Shown here piece by piece: positions 6,996 through 15,622 of a stretch of 15,622 nucleotides of DNA; the first letter of the stretch is position 1; each line of letters starts with the position of its first letter. The position numbers and the translations under genes were made by a program. The notes under the pieces were generated by a model. The model saw only the letters and a list, made by a program, of their open reading frames with translations, was not told the origin of the DNA and made no database searches. This DNA is from Flavobacterium psychrophilum (GTDB lineage: Bacteria > Bacteroidota > Bacteroidia > Flavobacteriales > Flavobacteriaceae), in NCBI GenBank assembly GCA_945905915.1, contig CAMDQL010000041.1, positions 1-15,622 on the forward strand. The letters run 5' to 3'.

Positions 6996-8624
6996 ATGGA
7001 CATCAATTTCAACAAAAACGAAGATCATAATAAGTTATTACTTTCCAATTTAAAAAACCGCTTTGCTCAAGTAAAGTTAGGCGGAGGAACCAAGCGAATT
7101 GAAAAATTACACGCTGAAGGTAAAATGACAGCTCGTGAACGAATTGCTTATTTGTTAGATGAAAAATCAAAAAGTATTGAAATTGGTGCATTTGTGGGTG
7201 ATGGAATGTACAAAGAACACGGTGGTTGCCCTTCTGGTGGTGTAGTGGTGAAAATAGGCTTTATTTCGGGCAAACAATGTATTGTAGTGGCTAATGATGC
7301 AACAGTTAAAGCTGGTGCCTGGTTTCCAATAACTGGAAAAAAGAACCTTCGAGCACAAGAAATTGCTATGGAAAATCGGTTACCAATCATTTACCTAGTT
7401 GATTCTGCAGGTGTTTATTTACCAATGCAGGATGAAATTTTCCCCGATAAAGAACATTTTGGTAGGATTTTTAGAAATAATGCCATCATGAGCAGTATGG
7501 GAATTACCCAAATTGCCGCAGTAATGGGAAGTTGTGTAGCCGGTGGTGCATATTTACCAATTATGAGCGATGAAGCCATGATTGTAGATAAAACAGGAAG
7601 TATTTTCTTAGCAGGAAGTTATTTAGTGAAAGCTGCAATTGGCGAAACAGTTGATAACGAAACTCTTGGCGGAGCAACAACACATTGCGAAATTTCGGGT
7701 GTAACTGATTATAAAGCAAAAGACGATAAGGATGCATTAGATCGAATTAAAAGTATTGTGGGAAAAATTGGTGCTTTTGATAAAGCAGGATATAATCGTG
7801 TGAAATCAGAAAAACCTGCTCTAGAACCAAAAGATATATACGGAATTTTACCAATATCAAGAGCAGATCAATACGATATGTATGAAATCATCAAACGATT
7901 AGTAGATAATTCAGAATTTGATGAATACAAAGGCGATTATGGAAAAACTTTAATCACCGCTTATGCAAGAATCGATGGTTGGGCTGTTGGAATTGTTGCT
8001 AACCAACGTAAAGTTGTCAAAAATGCAAAAGGTGAAATGCAATTTGGAGGTGCTATTTATTCCGATTCGGCTGATAAAGCGACTCGTTTTATTGCAAATT
8101 GTAATCAAAAGAAAATTCCGTTAGTATTTGTGCAAGATGTTACCGGTTTCATGGTGGGTTCAAAATCTGAACATGGTGGAATAATTAAAGATGGAGCCAA
8201 AATGGTAAATGCAATGGCAAATTCGGTAGTACCGAAATTTACAGTCATTATTGGAAATTCATACGGCGCAGGAAATTATGCGATGTGTGGAAAAGCCTAC
8301 GATCCAAGATTAATATTTGCATGGCCAAGTGCAGAATTAGCCGTTATGGGTGGCACGCAAGCCGCAAAAGTTTTGGCACAAATTGAAGCTTCTTCTTTAA
8401 AAGCAAAAGGTGAAATCGTTGATGAAGTTAAAGAAAAACAACTTTTTGATCAAATTAAAGCACGTTATGACGAACAAGTTTCTCCTTACTACGCAGCTTC
8501 AAGATTGTGGACCGATGCTATTATTGATCCTTTAGAAACTAGAAATTGGATTTCCATGGGCATTGAAGCCGCTAACCACGCTCCTATCGAGAAACCATTT
8601 AATTTGGGAGTGATTCAGGTTTAG
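6996..8624 (+). CDS. Acyl-CoA carboxylase carboxyltransferase (beta) subunit, methylcrotonyl-CoA carboxylase-like
   Basis: 542 residues, the usual size of a biotin-dependent acyl-CoA carboxylase beta subunit, which moves CO2 from carboxybiotin to an acyl-CoA. Two crotonase-like halves are visible. The N half has KMTARERI (43-50), YLVDSAGVYLPMQ and the oxyanion turn GSCVAGGAYLP (178-188). The C half has QDVTGFMVG (380-388) and GNSYGAGNYAMCG (420-432). The phrases GSYLVKAAIGE..DNETLGGATTHC and GAGNYAMCGKAYDPR resemble methylcrotonyl-CoA carboxylase beta more than propionyl-CoA carboxylase beta, which would place it in leucine breakdown. Substrate is not certain. No biotin carboxylase or biotin carrier gene is in the window, so its partner must be encoded elsewhere. 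rluA follows after seven bases and is probably co-transcribed. Confidence 0.9.
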   Translation: MDINFNKNEDHNKLLLSNLKNRFAQVKLGGGTKRIEKLHAEGKMTARERIAYLLDEKSKSIEIGAFVGDGMYKEHGGCPSGGVVVKIGFISGKQCIVVANDATVKAGAWFPITGKKNLRAQEIAMENRLPIIYLVDSAGVYLPMQDEIFPDKEHFGRIFRNNAIMSSMGITQIAAVMGSCVAGGAYLPIMSDEAMIVDKTGSIFLAGSYLVKAAIGETVDNETLGGATTHCEISGVTDYKAKDDKDALDRIKSIVGKIGAFDKAGYNRVKSEKPALEPKDIYGILPISRADQYDMYEIIKRLVDNSEFDEYKGDYGKTLITAYARIDGWAVGIVANQRKVVKNAKGEMQFGGAIYSDSADKATRFIANCNQKKIPLVFVQDVTGFMVGSKSEHGGIIKDGAKMVNAMANSVVPKFTVIIGNSYGAGNYAMCGKAYDPRLIFAWPSAELAVMGGTQAAKVLAQIEASSLKAKGEIVDEVKEKQLFDQIKARYDEQVSPYYAASRLWTDAIIDPLETRNWISMGIEAANHAPIEKPFNLGVIQV

Positions 8625-8631
8625 TTTAATA

Positions 8632-10299
8632 ATGCAAAATAACATTTTCCAGTCTTTCAAATACAATATTTCAGGTATTTCATTGCCCGTAAAATTCACG
8701 TTTCCTTTTTATTATGAACCGCATGAGTTAAGTATCATTGCAGCTAACGAATTGCAAGCGTATTTAGAAACACAAACTGATTTTGATCATAATTTCGGAT
8801 TAAACGAAAATCAAGAAGGTATAGTCATTGGTAAAATGTTTGGTGCTTTAGTTTGTCAAAATCAAGTTGGAGAATTAGGGTATTTATGGGCGTTTTCTGG
8901 TAAATTAGCAGGAGTAAATCAGCTGAGGTATTTTGTTCCAACGATTTTTGACATGTTGCAAAAAGATGGTTTTTTCAGAAAAGAAGAAGAAGTATTAAAC
9001 GCAATAAATCGTCAAATTGAAATTTTGGAACATTCAGTCAAATTACAAAACAAGAAAATTCAATTAGAAACTACAAAAAACAACGCGAATTCAGATATTC
9101 AAAATCAGAAACAAAAAATTAAAAGTTTAAAAATTGAACGCGATGAAAAGCGGATTTCATTCGAAAATTTATCTTCAACTGAAATTGAACAATTAGAGTT
9201 TCAACTTTCAGAAGAAAGCAAAAAAGAAAGCATTTTACTCAAAAAAATGACGAAATATTGGAATTTTCAGCTTGAAAATGCGCAAAATGAACTCAATTTA
9301 CTTTTGAACGAGATTAACCTACTAAAAGAAGAACGCAAACAAAAATCGGGTGCTTTACAGCAAAAATTATTTGCTGAATATTCTTTTTTAAATCAATTTG
9401 GCGAACGGAAAAGCATTGGAGAAATTTTCAATAATAACCCGCCAGCTGGTGCCGGAGAATGTGCTGCTCCTAAATTATTGCATTACGCTTTCGAACATAA
9501 TTTAAAACCAATTGCGATGTCTGAATTTTGGTGGGGACAATCGCCAAAATCGGAAATTAGAAAACACAAACAATTTTATCCGGCTTGTAAAAGCAAGTGC
9601 GAGCCTATATTACTTTCGCACATGCTGAAAGGTCTAGAAATGGAAGCGAATCCGTTTCAAGAAAATCGAGCAGAAAGAAAAGATATTGAAATTGTTTATG
9701 AAGATGAAGTTTTAGCAATAATAAATAAACCAGCCGAATTTCTGTCTGTTCCAGGAAAAATTATTAGTGATTCGGTTTATCAAAGAGTAAAAAAATTATA
9801 TCCAAAGGCCACTGGTCCATTAATAGTTCATCGTTTAGACATGTCGACTTCAGGATTAATGCTTATTGCAAAAAATGAAGAAACGTATGTAAAATTGCAA
9901 AGTCAGTTTATTAAACGAACCATTAAAAAACGATATGTAGCTTTATTAGATGGTGTTTTGGAAGCTAATGAAGGTTTTATCGATTTACCACTTCGGGTTG
10001 ATTTAGATGACCGACCAAGACAATTGGTGTGTTATGAACATGGAAAACAAGCACAAACGAAATGGGAGGTAATTGAAATTAAGGATAATAAAACGCGCGT
10101 TTATTTTTATCCGATCACAGGAAGAACACACCAACTTAGGGTTCATTCGTCTCATGAAATGGGTTTAAAAACACCTATTGTTGGCGATGATTTATATGGG
10201 AAAAAAGAAAATGGATTGCATTTACATGCGGAACAAATAACATTTTTTCATCCAATATCTATGGAAGAAATAAGTATTCAAAAAAATGCACCCTTTTGA
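8632..10299 (+). CDS. rluA: RluA-family pseudouridine synthase with long N-terminal extension and coiled coil
   Basis: 555 residues. The C-terminal part (about 350-555) is a complete RluA-type synthase: INKPAEFLSVPG, the catalytic HRLDMSTSG with D403, the RluA-subfamily stretch RPRQLVCYEHGKQAQTKWEV (461-480), and GRTHQLRVH (497-505). RluA isomerises uridine in 23S rRNA (746) and in some tRNAs (position 32), so that is the likely target. The first 345 residues are extra compared with the 219-residue E. coli enzyme. Residues 1-110 form a globular region, 115-245 a charged and very probably coiled-coil segment, and 265-340 a conserved-looking block NNPPAGAGECAAPKLLHYA...MSEFWWG with C277, C319 and C323. 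I have seen long RluA homologues of this type in other bacteria, but the role of the extension is unknown to me. It ends five bases from the convergent response regulator. Confidence 0.88.
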   Translation: MQNNIFQSFKYNISGISLPVKFTFPFYYEPHELSIIAANELQAYLETQTDFDHNFGLNENQEGIVIGKMFGALVCQNQVGELGYLWAFSGKLAGVNQLRYFVPTIFDMLQKDGFFRKEEEVLNAINRQIEILEHSVKLQNKKIQLETTKNNANSDIQNQKQKIKSLKIERDEKRISFENLSSTEIEQLEFQLSEESKKESILLKKMTKYWNFQLENAQNELNLLLNEINLLKEERKQKSGALQQKLFAEYSFLNQFGERKSIGEIFNNNPPAGAGECAAPKLLHYAFEHNLKPIAMSEFWWGQSPKSEIRKHKQFYPACKSKCEPILLSHMLKGLEMEANPFQENRAERKDIEIVYEDEVLAIINKPAEFLSVPGKIISDSVYQRVKKLYPKATGPLIVHRLDMSTSGLMLIAKNEETYVKLQSQFIKRTIKKRYVALLDGVLEANEGFIDLPLRVDLDDRPRQLVCYEHGKQAQTKWEVIEIKDNKTRVYFYPITGRTHQLRVHSSHEMGLKTPIVGDDLYGKKENGLHLHAEQITFFHPISMEEISIQKNAPF

Positions 10300-10304
10300 T
10301 AAAC

Positions 10305-10670
10305 TTATTCCTTATTGGCGTATAAGCTTATTTTTTCTTGTAAATCTTTAAAGGTAAATGGTTTTCTGATGTATGCTTTAACTCCTAAGCTTAAACCATA
10401 TTCTTCATCTTTTTGTTCCACTTTTGCCGTTAATAGCACCACCGGAACATTTGCATACTTTGAATTTTTATGCTGTTCAACAAATCCGTAACCATCTAGT
10501 TCAGGCATCATTACATCGCAAATAATGATATTTGGCTGAAATTCAACCACTTTTGTTAGTCCTTCAATCCCATCTTTTGCTATACAAACATGATATCCAG
10601 TGTAAGATAACATTTCTGCAATGGTTTCTCTTAAATTAACCTCATCATCTATAATTAAAACTTTTGTCAT
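10305..10670 (-). CDS. Single-domain (CheY-like) response regulator
   Basis: 121 residues forming one receiver domain and nothing else. The acidic pocket is D8-D9-E10, the phosphoacceptor is D52 in IICDVMMPELDG, the switch threonine is T81 in LLTAK, and the conserved lysine is K103 in IRKPF. It begins four bases after the stop of the histidine kinase gene, so the two are almost certainly co-transcribed and partners. With no DNA-binding or enzymatic output, it must act by protein contact or pass phosphate to another protein. The gene ends five bases from rluA with no terminator between them. Confidence 0.94.
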   Translation of the reverse strand: MTKVLIIDDEVNLRETIAEMLSYTGYHVCIAKDGIEGLTKVVEFQPNIIICDVMMPELDGYGFVEQHKNSKYANVPVVLLTAKVEQKDEEYGLSLGVKAYIRKPFTFKDLQEKISLYANKE

Positions 10671-10674
10671 ATAA

Positions 10675-13092
10675 TTAATTTTTATACAATGGAAATCTTA
10701 ATGTAACTTTTGTTCCTTTACCAAGTTCACTTTCAAGATAAACTCTACCTGAATTTTTCTTTGTAAACATTTTAATGATATATAAACCTAATCCTGTCCC
10801 TTGAATACCGTTTGAATTACTAGCTCTATAAAAGGTATTAAATAACTTAGATTGTTCCTCTTTTGGTATTCCAATTCCATTATCAATAACATCAATTTGA
10901 ACAAAATCATCAACTGTAAATAAGTTTAATTGAACATTACCACATCCTTCAGAATATTTAAATGCGTTGCTTAAAGCATTAAATAGCGTATATTTTATTA
11001 AATTAATATCTGCAAAAATTTCAACCTTATTACTTTTAAATAAAACATCTACGTTTCGATTATCTTTTTGATTATTAAAGCTGGTTTCAATAACATCTTT
11101 ACAAATTTCATTTAAATTACAAACAATAGGGTTAAAACTAGTTTTGCCTGCATCATCTTTTGAGATGGTTAGTACAGCATCCATTAATTCAACAATACGA
11201 TCTATTTCTTCAGTGATTGTTTTAACACGTTTTTCTATTTGAAGTGCTTCGTTGAATTGACTATTTTGCAAATACATCGTAATAAGTTCGGCACTTGTTC
11301 TAATTGTAGTCATAGGTGTTCTGAACTCATGTGATATCGTTGACACTAAATTAGTGCGTAATTCATTCAATTGACGTTCTTGAAGTAAAGTATCTTCAAT
11401 GATTTGTTCTGCCTTTTTTCGTTGGGTAATATCTCTTGTACTCGACTGAAAACTAACAGGGATTTTATTTTCATATACTAAAGAAGCATTGGTTTCAAAC
11501 CAAATATATTCTCCTTCACTATTTCTCAATCGAACTTGTTCAGAAAATAGTTCTTTATTCTTAATTATGGAACCAATTCGTTTTTTAAATTTTTTTAAAT
11601 CTTCTGGATGAACATAATCTTCTGGATATTTGCCAATCAATTCTTCTGGATCATATCCTAATAACGATTGAATCGATGGTGAAACATACTTAAAAGAAGC
11701 ATCTAAATTGTGCAAACAAACTAAATCAATTGTATTATCTGCAAGCAATCGATACCAATTTTTTGCCTCAATTAATTGCAAGGCTTTGTTTCGATTTTTT
11801 TCTTCAATTAATAATCGATTTTCCTCTTCCATTCGTTTTCGCTCAGAAATATCAATCACTTGAGCTACATAATGTTGTATTTCGCCCAAACTATTCTTAA
11901 CCGCTGAAACCGATAAATGTACCCAAACTAATGATTTATTTTTATGAATATACCTTTTTTCCAAATTGAAACTCGATATTTCTCCATTTTGCATTTGTTT
12001 TTCATAGGCTAAATCAGCTGCTAAATCTTCTTTATAGGTAATATCAATATATGTAAGATTTTTGAATTCTTCGCGGGTGTATCCTAAAATCTCACACATT
12101 CTATCATTAACCTCAATCCATTTATCTTCATAATTTACTAATGCCATTCCTAAAGAGGAATGATTGAAGGCTCCTTTGAAACGCTCTTCACTTTGCAACA
12201 ACTCATCTTTCAATAATTTTTCCTGAGTAATATCCTGCATTGCACCAATCATTCTAATGGCTTCACCCCTGTCATCTCTAATAATAATTGCTTTATCACT
12301 CACATAAGCATAAGTACCGCAAGCTTTTAGGTATCGGTATTCATGTGCCCATTTTGCATTTCCATTCTCAATCGCTACATCTATTGAATCTTCATAATCT
12401 TCTTTGTCATCTGGATGTACCAAGCCTTCACAAAATGGACCAGGTAAAATATTGTTTTCAAAATGATAACCAAATAATAAAGAATAGCTTTCACCAACAA
12501 ATATCTCATTGGATATTATATTCCAATCCCACAAAGCATCAGAAGTAGCTTCACTGGCATAAATGAAACGTTCGTTATTTTTTTTCAATGTATCTTCAGA
12601 AAATAAGTCGAACTTTTCTTCTTGTGATTGTATTATTTTATAAAGCGCATTATTCTGATAAAATAAAGTAGCAAGGTTTTCAATTTGCAACTTACCAAAC
12701 TCTATTAATTTTATTTTTTCTTCAGTAAGAGCTTGATTTTCATTTACTAAGGAGTGAACTACACCATTATAATTTTTTTCTATTGATTGCAATGGGATTG
12801 ATGATAGTATAAAAAATGAAGGCAATGAATCAATTTTTATTGATTCTACATTAGTAGAAATTCCGTTCTTGTGATTTGTTTTATGATGTGGTTTTAAATA
12901 ATCTGAAATTAAATCAAAATTATAATCACCATGTGTAATTTGAATCGAATGATTTTCAAATTCAAGTGATGCATAAGCGTAAGATATACCGCATTGCTCC
13001 ATTATGAAGTTTAGTATAGCTTCAATTGATGATTTGAAATGGATTATTTCAATATCTTCTGTTGGAAAATTGCATTTTTGATTTTGATGCAT
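10675..13092 (-). CDS. Cytosolic sensor histidine kinase: GAF-like region, three PAS domains, HisKA, HATPase
   Basis: 805 residues without any membrane segment or signal peptide. Order: a GAF-like N-terminal region (about 18-145); PAS1 (175-290, DALWDWNIISNEIFV...FGY, ending MQDITQEK); PAS2 (302-417, ending VIDISERK); PAS3 (447-560, ending TRDITQRK), the last two each with an LGY motif; HisKA with the phospho-acceptor H588 in STISHEFRTP; and the ATPase with N709 in the N box, DNGIGIP (737-743) and GTGLGLY (765-771). All kinase motifs are intact. The signal is not evident; a cofactor or small ligand in one PAS domain or the GAF-like part is plausible. PAS1 has the form of PAS domains with a C-terminal extension (HEYRYLKACGTYAYVSDKA). 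The partner is the receiver encoded immediately downstream. Confidence 0.94.
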   Translation of the reverse strand: MHQNQKCNFPTEDIEIIHFKSSIEAILNFIMEQCGISYAYASLEFENHSIQITHGDYNFDLISDYLKPHHKTNHKNGISTNVESIKIDSLPSFFILSSIPLQSIEKNYNGVVHSLVNENQALTEEKIKLIEFGKLQIENLATLFYQNNALYKIIQSQEEKFDLFSEDTLKKNNERFIYASEATSDALWDWNIISNEIFVGESYSLLFGYHFENNILPGPFCEGLVHPDDKEDYEDSIDVAIENGNAKWAHEYRYLKACGTYAYVSDKAIIIRDDRGEAIRMIGAMQDITQEKLLKDELLQSEERFKGAFNHSSLGMALVNYEDKWIEVNDRMCEILGYTREEFKNLTYIDITYKEDLAADLAYEKQMQNGEISSFNLEKRYIHKNKSLVWVHLSVSAVKNSLGEIQHYVAQVIDISERKRMEEENRLLIEEKNRNKALQLIEAKNWYRLLADNTIDLVCLHNLDASFKYVSPSIQSLLGYDPEELIGKYPEDYVHPEDLKKFKKRIGSIIKNKELFSEQVRLRNSEGEYIWFETNASLVYENKIPVSFQSSTRDITQRKKAEQIIEDTLLQERQLNELRTNLVSTISHEFRTPMTTIRTSAELITMYLQNSQFNEALQIEKRVKTITEEIDRIVELMDAVLTISKDDAGKTSFNPIVCNLNEICKDVIETSFNNQKDNRNVDVLFKSNKVEIFADINLIKYTLFNALSNAFKYSEGCGNVQLNLFTVDDFVQIDVIDNGIGIPKEEQSKLFNTFYRASNSNGIQGTGLGLYIIKMFTKKNSGRVYLESELGKGTKVTLRFPLYKN

Positions 13093-13117
13093 AGGGTAAA
13101 TTTAACACTTAATACTA

Positions 13118-13145
13118 CAAAAGTAGTTAAAAAGTAGGGATGCAA
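13118..13145 (-). promoter_or_regulatory. Promoter of the histidine kinase gene
   Basis: On the minus strand TTG (13145-13143) is followed after 17 bases by TACTTTTG (13125-13118), matching the flavobacterial TTG-N17-23-TAnnTTTG consensus. Predicted start near 13114 gives a leader of about 22 bases to the ATG at 13092. An AT-rich inverted repeat abuts the -33 element. Confidence 0.65.
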
Positions 13146-13173
13146 TATACTATATTTTTTTAAAAAATGTATA
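13146..13173. repeat. AT-rich inverted repeat between mgsA and the kinase gene
   Basis: TATAC (13146-13150) and GTATA (13169-13173) flank the AT palindrome ATTTTTTTAAAAAAT (13154-13168). Either it is a weak end for the mgsA transcript or a protein-binding dyad next to the kinase promoter -33 element. The absence of GC pairs argues against an efficient terminator. Confidence 0.4.
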
Positions 13174-13204
13174 AATTTATCTTATCGGGGAATTACATTG
13201 AGAG

Positions 13205-13573
13205 CTATTCATTCAATCCTAATAATAGTAACTGAGCAGTTGATTCATTAGTAGCCAAAGGTATATTGTGCACATCACATATTCTGATAAGCATATTAAT
13301 ATCGGCTTCATGTGGATGACTAGAATTTGGATCTTTAAAAAACAAGACCATTTTAGTTTTACCCTCCGCAACACGAGCTGCAATTTGAGCATCGCCACCT
13401 AATGGTCCTGAGAGCATTTTTTTAACTTTAAATCCTGCTGCTTCTGCCTTGCTACCAGTAGTTCCAGTAGCTATAATTTTTATTTTCTCGTTTAATAATA
13501 TCTCTTTATTCTTATTTAAGAACTGAACCATGTCGGCCTTTTTTCCATCGTGTGCTATGATTGCAATTTCCAT
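13205..13573 (-). CDS. mgsA: Methylglyoxal synthase
   Basis: 122 residues, typical for MgsA, which converts dihydroxyacetone phosphate to methylglyoxal and phosphate. Motifs: AHDGKKADM at the N terminus with H8; the phosphate loop ATGTTGSK (35-42); SGPLGGDAQIAARV with the catalytic-base candidate D61 (E. coli Asp71); and FFKDPNSSHPHEAD, where H88 matches the E. coli His98. The end IPLATNESTAQLL is also typical. It starts at an ATG with a strong promoter of its own. It lies downstream of gapA and the BadF-type kinase, where it can release triose phosphate and recover phosphate when glycolysis is blocked. E. coli MgsA is inhibited by phosphate; whether this one is cannot be seen. Confidence 0.95.
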   Translation of the reverse strand: MEIAIIAHDGKKADMVQFLNKNKEILLNEKIKIIATGTTGSKAEAAGFKVKKMLSGPLGGDAQIAARVAEGKTKMVLFFKDPNSSHPHEADINMLIRICDVHNIPLATNESTAQLLLLGLNE

Positions 13574-13590
13574 AGTAATTTAATTTAGTA

Positions 13591-13621
13591 CAAAGATACT
13601 AAATAAAAAAAATTTAAAACA
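13591..13621 (-). promoter_or_regulatory. Promoter of mgsA
   Basis: On the minus strand TATCTTTG (13598 to 13591) matches TAnnTTTG exactly, with TG (13621-13620) 21 bases upstream. Predicted start near 13587, so the leader is about 14 bases. mgsA can therefore be transcribed separately from gapA. Confidence 0.6.
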
Positions 13622-13659
13622 TTATACGTGCTTTGGGAATATTTGATCACCATTTGTAT

Positions 13660-14511
13660 TTATTTATTTAAAATGTGGTAAGCAATTAGTCCGTCAATAG
13701 GTCTTCTTAAAACATTTCCTATGGTAATACCCCTTTTCACTAACACAGCCGTCAATTCATCTTTTAAATAAAAAGCAATTGAACCCACAAAATGTACAGG
13801 AACCTCTTTGCAATTTTCAAATTGTTCTACATAATTTTCAACAAAATCCTCCATTTCTAATTGGATGTATTTTTTACAAAAATCAGTGTCTTTGTGTTTA
13901 ATTAAAAACTTAGCAAAAGTAGCTAAATAGGCATTAGGATTTGGTTCTTTATATAAATTATGCTTAATATAATCGGCATCAACATTATATTCTTTTTCAA
14001 ATTCTTGCGCTAATTCTTTTGGCATTTTATTAAAATAATACCCTCTCAATAAATGACGTCCAAAGCGATTGCCTGAACAATCATCCATAGCAATATAACC
14101 CAAGGATTGTACTTTTTGATGTAAAATGTGACCATCAAAATAACTACAATTAGAACCCGTTCCTAAAATACACACAATAGCTTCGGCATCTTTTGGTGTT
14201 GTAGCATAAACAGCCGCATAAGTATCTTCATGCACAACCACTGTAGCATTTTTAAAATAGTTTTGAAATACTTCGGTTAAGAAATTTTTCATTCGATCGG
14301 TTCCACAACCAGCTCCATAAAAAAACAAATGTGTTGCTTTGTCTTTGTTATGCTTAATATCAAATTTATCATCTAGGCGATGAATGATTTCGTCTTTATT
14401 TAAAACTTCAGGATTTAATCCTAATGATTGTGAAGTAAATAATACTTTTCCGTTATCATCAATAGCAATCCAATCTGCTTTTGTAGATCCACTGTCAACT
14501 AATAATTTCAT
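13660..14511 (-). CDS. BadF/BadG/BcrA/BcrD-family ATPase, probable N-acetylglucosamine-type sugar kinase
   Basis: 283 residues with the ASKHA kinase fold. Phosphate-1 loop VDSGSTKADW (5-14); YGAGCG (65-70); likely catalytic base D96 in HEDTYAA; phosphate-2 loop GTGSNCSYF (117-125); and an adenosine motif HFVGSIA (240-246). Homologues are N-acetylglucosamine or N-acetylmuramic acid kinases that feed peptidoglycan sugars into metabolism. In many of those the segment after the phosphate-2 loop reads GDEGSGxxLG, but here it is MDDCSGNRFG (142-151), a change near the expected sugar site; I recall the same form in other flavobacterial copies but cannot verify it. Sugar specificity is therefore open. 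It lies 78 bases downstream of gapA on the same strand and probably shares its transcript. Confidence 0.82.
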   Translation of the reverse strand: MKLLVDSGSTKADWIAIDDNGKVLFTSQSLGLNPEVLNKDEIIHRLDDKFDIKHNKDKATHLFFYGAGCGTDRMKNFLTEVFQNYFKNATVVVHEDTYAAVYATTPKDAEAIVCILGTGSNCSYFDGHILHQKVQSLGYIAMDDCSGNRFGRHLLRGYYFNKMPKELAQEFEKEYNVDADYIKHNLYKEPNPNAYLATFAKFLIKHKDTDFCKKYIQLEMEDFVENYVEQFENCKEVPVHFVGSIAFYLKDELTAVLVKRGITIGNVLRRPIDGLIAYHILNK

Positions 14512-14540
14512 GATTTTTAGAATATAGAGTATAGAGAAAG

Positions 14541-14567
14541 GAGAATAGATTTTTGAGTTCTATTCTC
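14541..14567 (-). other. Hairpin in the gapA to sugar-kinase gap (possible attenuator)
   Basis: A 9-bp perfect stem pairs GAGAATAGA (14541-14549) with TCTATTCTC (14559-14567) around a nine-base loop. On the transcribed minus strand it is followed by CTTTCTCTATAC, not a proper U-tract. It may partly end or protect the gapA transcript, lowering expression of the kinase gene. Confidence 0.4.
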
Positions 14568-14589
14568 ATCTCATATATTTATTTTATTT

Positions 14590-15621
<1,032 letters not shown>

Positions 15622-15622
15622 C

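Noticed and set aside
7148-7390. Overlapping minus-strand open frames opposite the carboxyltransferase gene
   Set aside because: Both run against a conserved coding region and have no promoter or domain.
12288-12548. Plus-strand open frame opposite the first PAS domain
   Set aside because: His- and Leu-rich composition is what the reverse complement of this PAS region would give; no other support.
14541-14567. Hairpin after gapA as a full intrinsic terminator
   Set aside because: No U-run follows on the transcribed strand, so I only list it as a possible attenuator.

Overview
The window looks like core chromosome of a Flavobacterium-like member of the Bacteroidota. The DNA is AT-rich and genes are closely packed. 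Start codons mostly lack an upstream Shine-Dalgarno sequence, and several intergenic gaps carry the flavobacterial promoter form TAnnTTTG with a TTG or TG about 17-23 bases upstream. The protein sequences (GAPDH, RF2, low-specificity threonine aldolase, BadF-type kinase) also read as flavobacterial. I see no tRNA, rRNA, CRISPR array, insertion sequence, prophage or defence island. No stretch over about 200 bases lacks a gene. I do not see an unknown multi-gene system. The notable items are regulatory or architectural.

Layout. (1) 1-724, minus: N-terminal third of an exported oligopeptidase B. (2) 927-1739, plus: a secreted nuclease/phosphatase of the endonuclease-exonuclease-phosphatase (EEP) superfamily, overlapping tail-to-tail with (3) 1732-3533, minus: a two-gene unit of threonine aldolase (ltaE) followed by a TauE/SafE-type permease with a TTG start. 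(4) 3571-3673: a strongly foldable intergenic element, probably in the leader of prfB. (5) 3709-4804, plus: prfB, which needs a +1 programmed frameshift at codon 22; a bidirectional hairpin terminator follows. (6) 4854-6846, minus: a DUF47/PhoU-like regulator and a Pit phosphate transporter. (7) 6996-10299, plus: an acyl-CoA carboxylase carboxyltransferase subunit and a long RluA-type pseudouridine synthase with an unusual N-terminal half. (8) 10305-13092, minus: a cytosolic multi-PAS histidine kinase and a single-domain response regulator. (9) 13205-15600, minus: a glycolysis group of gapA, a BadF-type sugar kinase and methylglyoxal synthase, which runs to the window edge.

How genes work together. 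DUF47 and Pit form a phosphate uptake pair. The kinase and receiver form a phosphorelay with no DNA-binding output domain. GapA and MgsA act on either side of the triose-phosphate branch point: MgsA turns dihydroxyacetone phosphate into methylglyoxal when flow through GapA is limiting. The threonine aldolase and the permease are tightly linked and may share a substrate theme, but the sequence does not show which one. Two convergent pairs (nuclease/permease and rluA/response regulator) have no room for a terminator between them.
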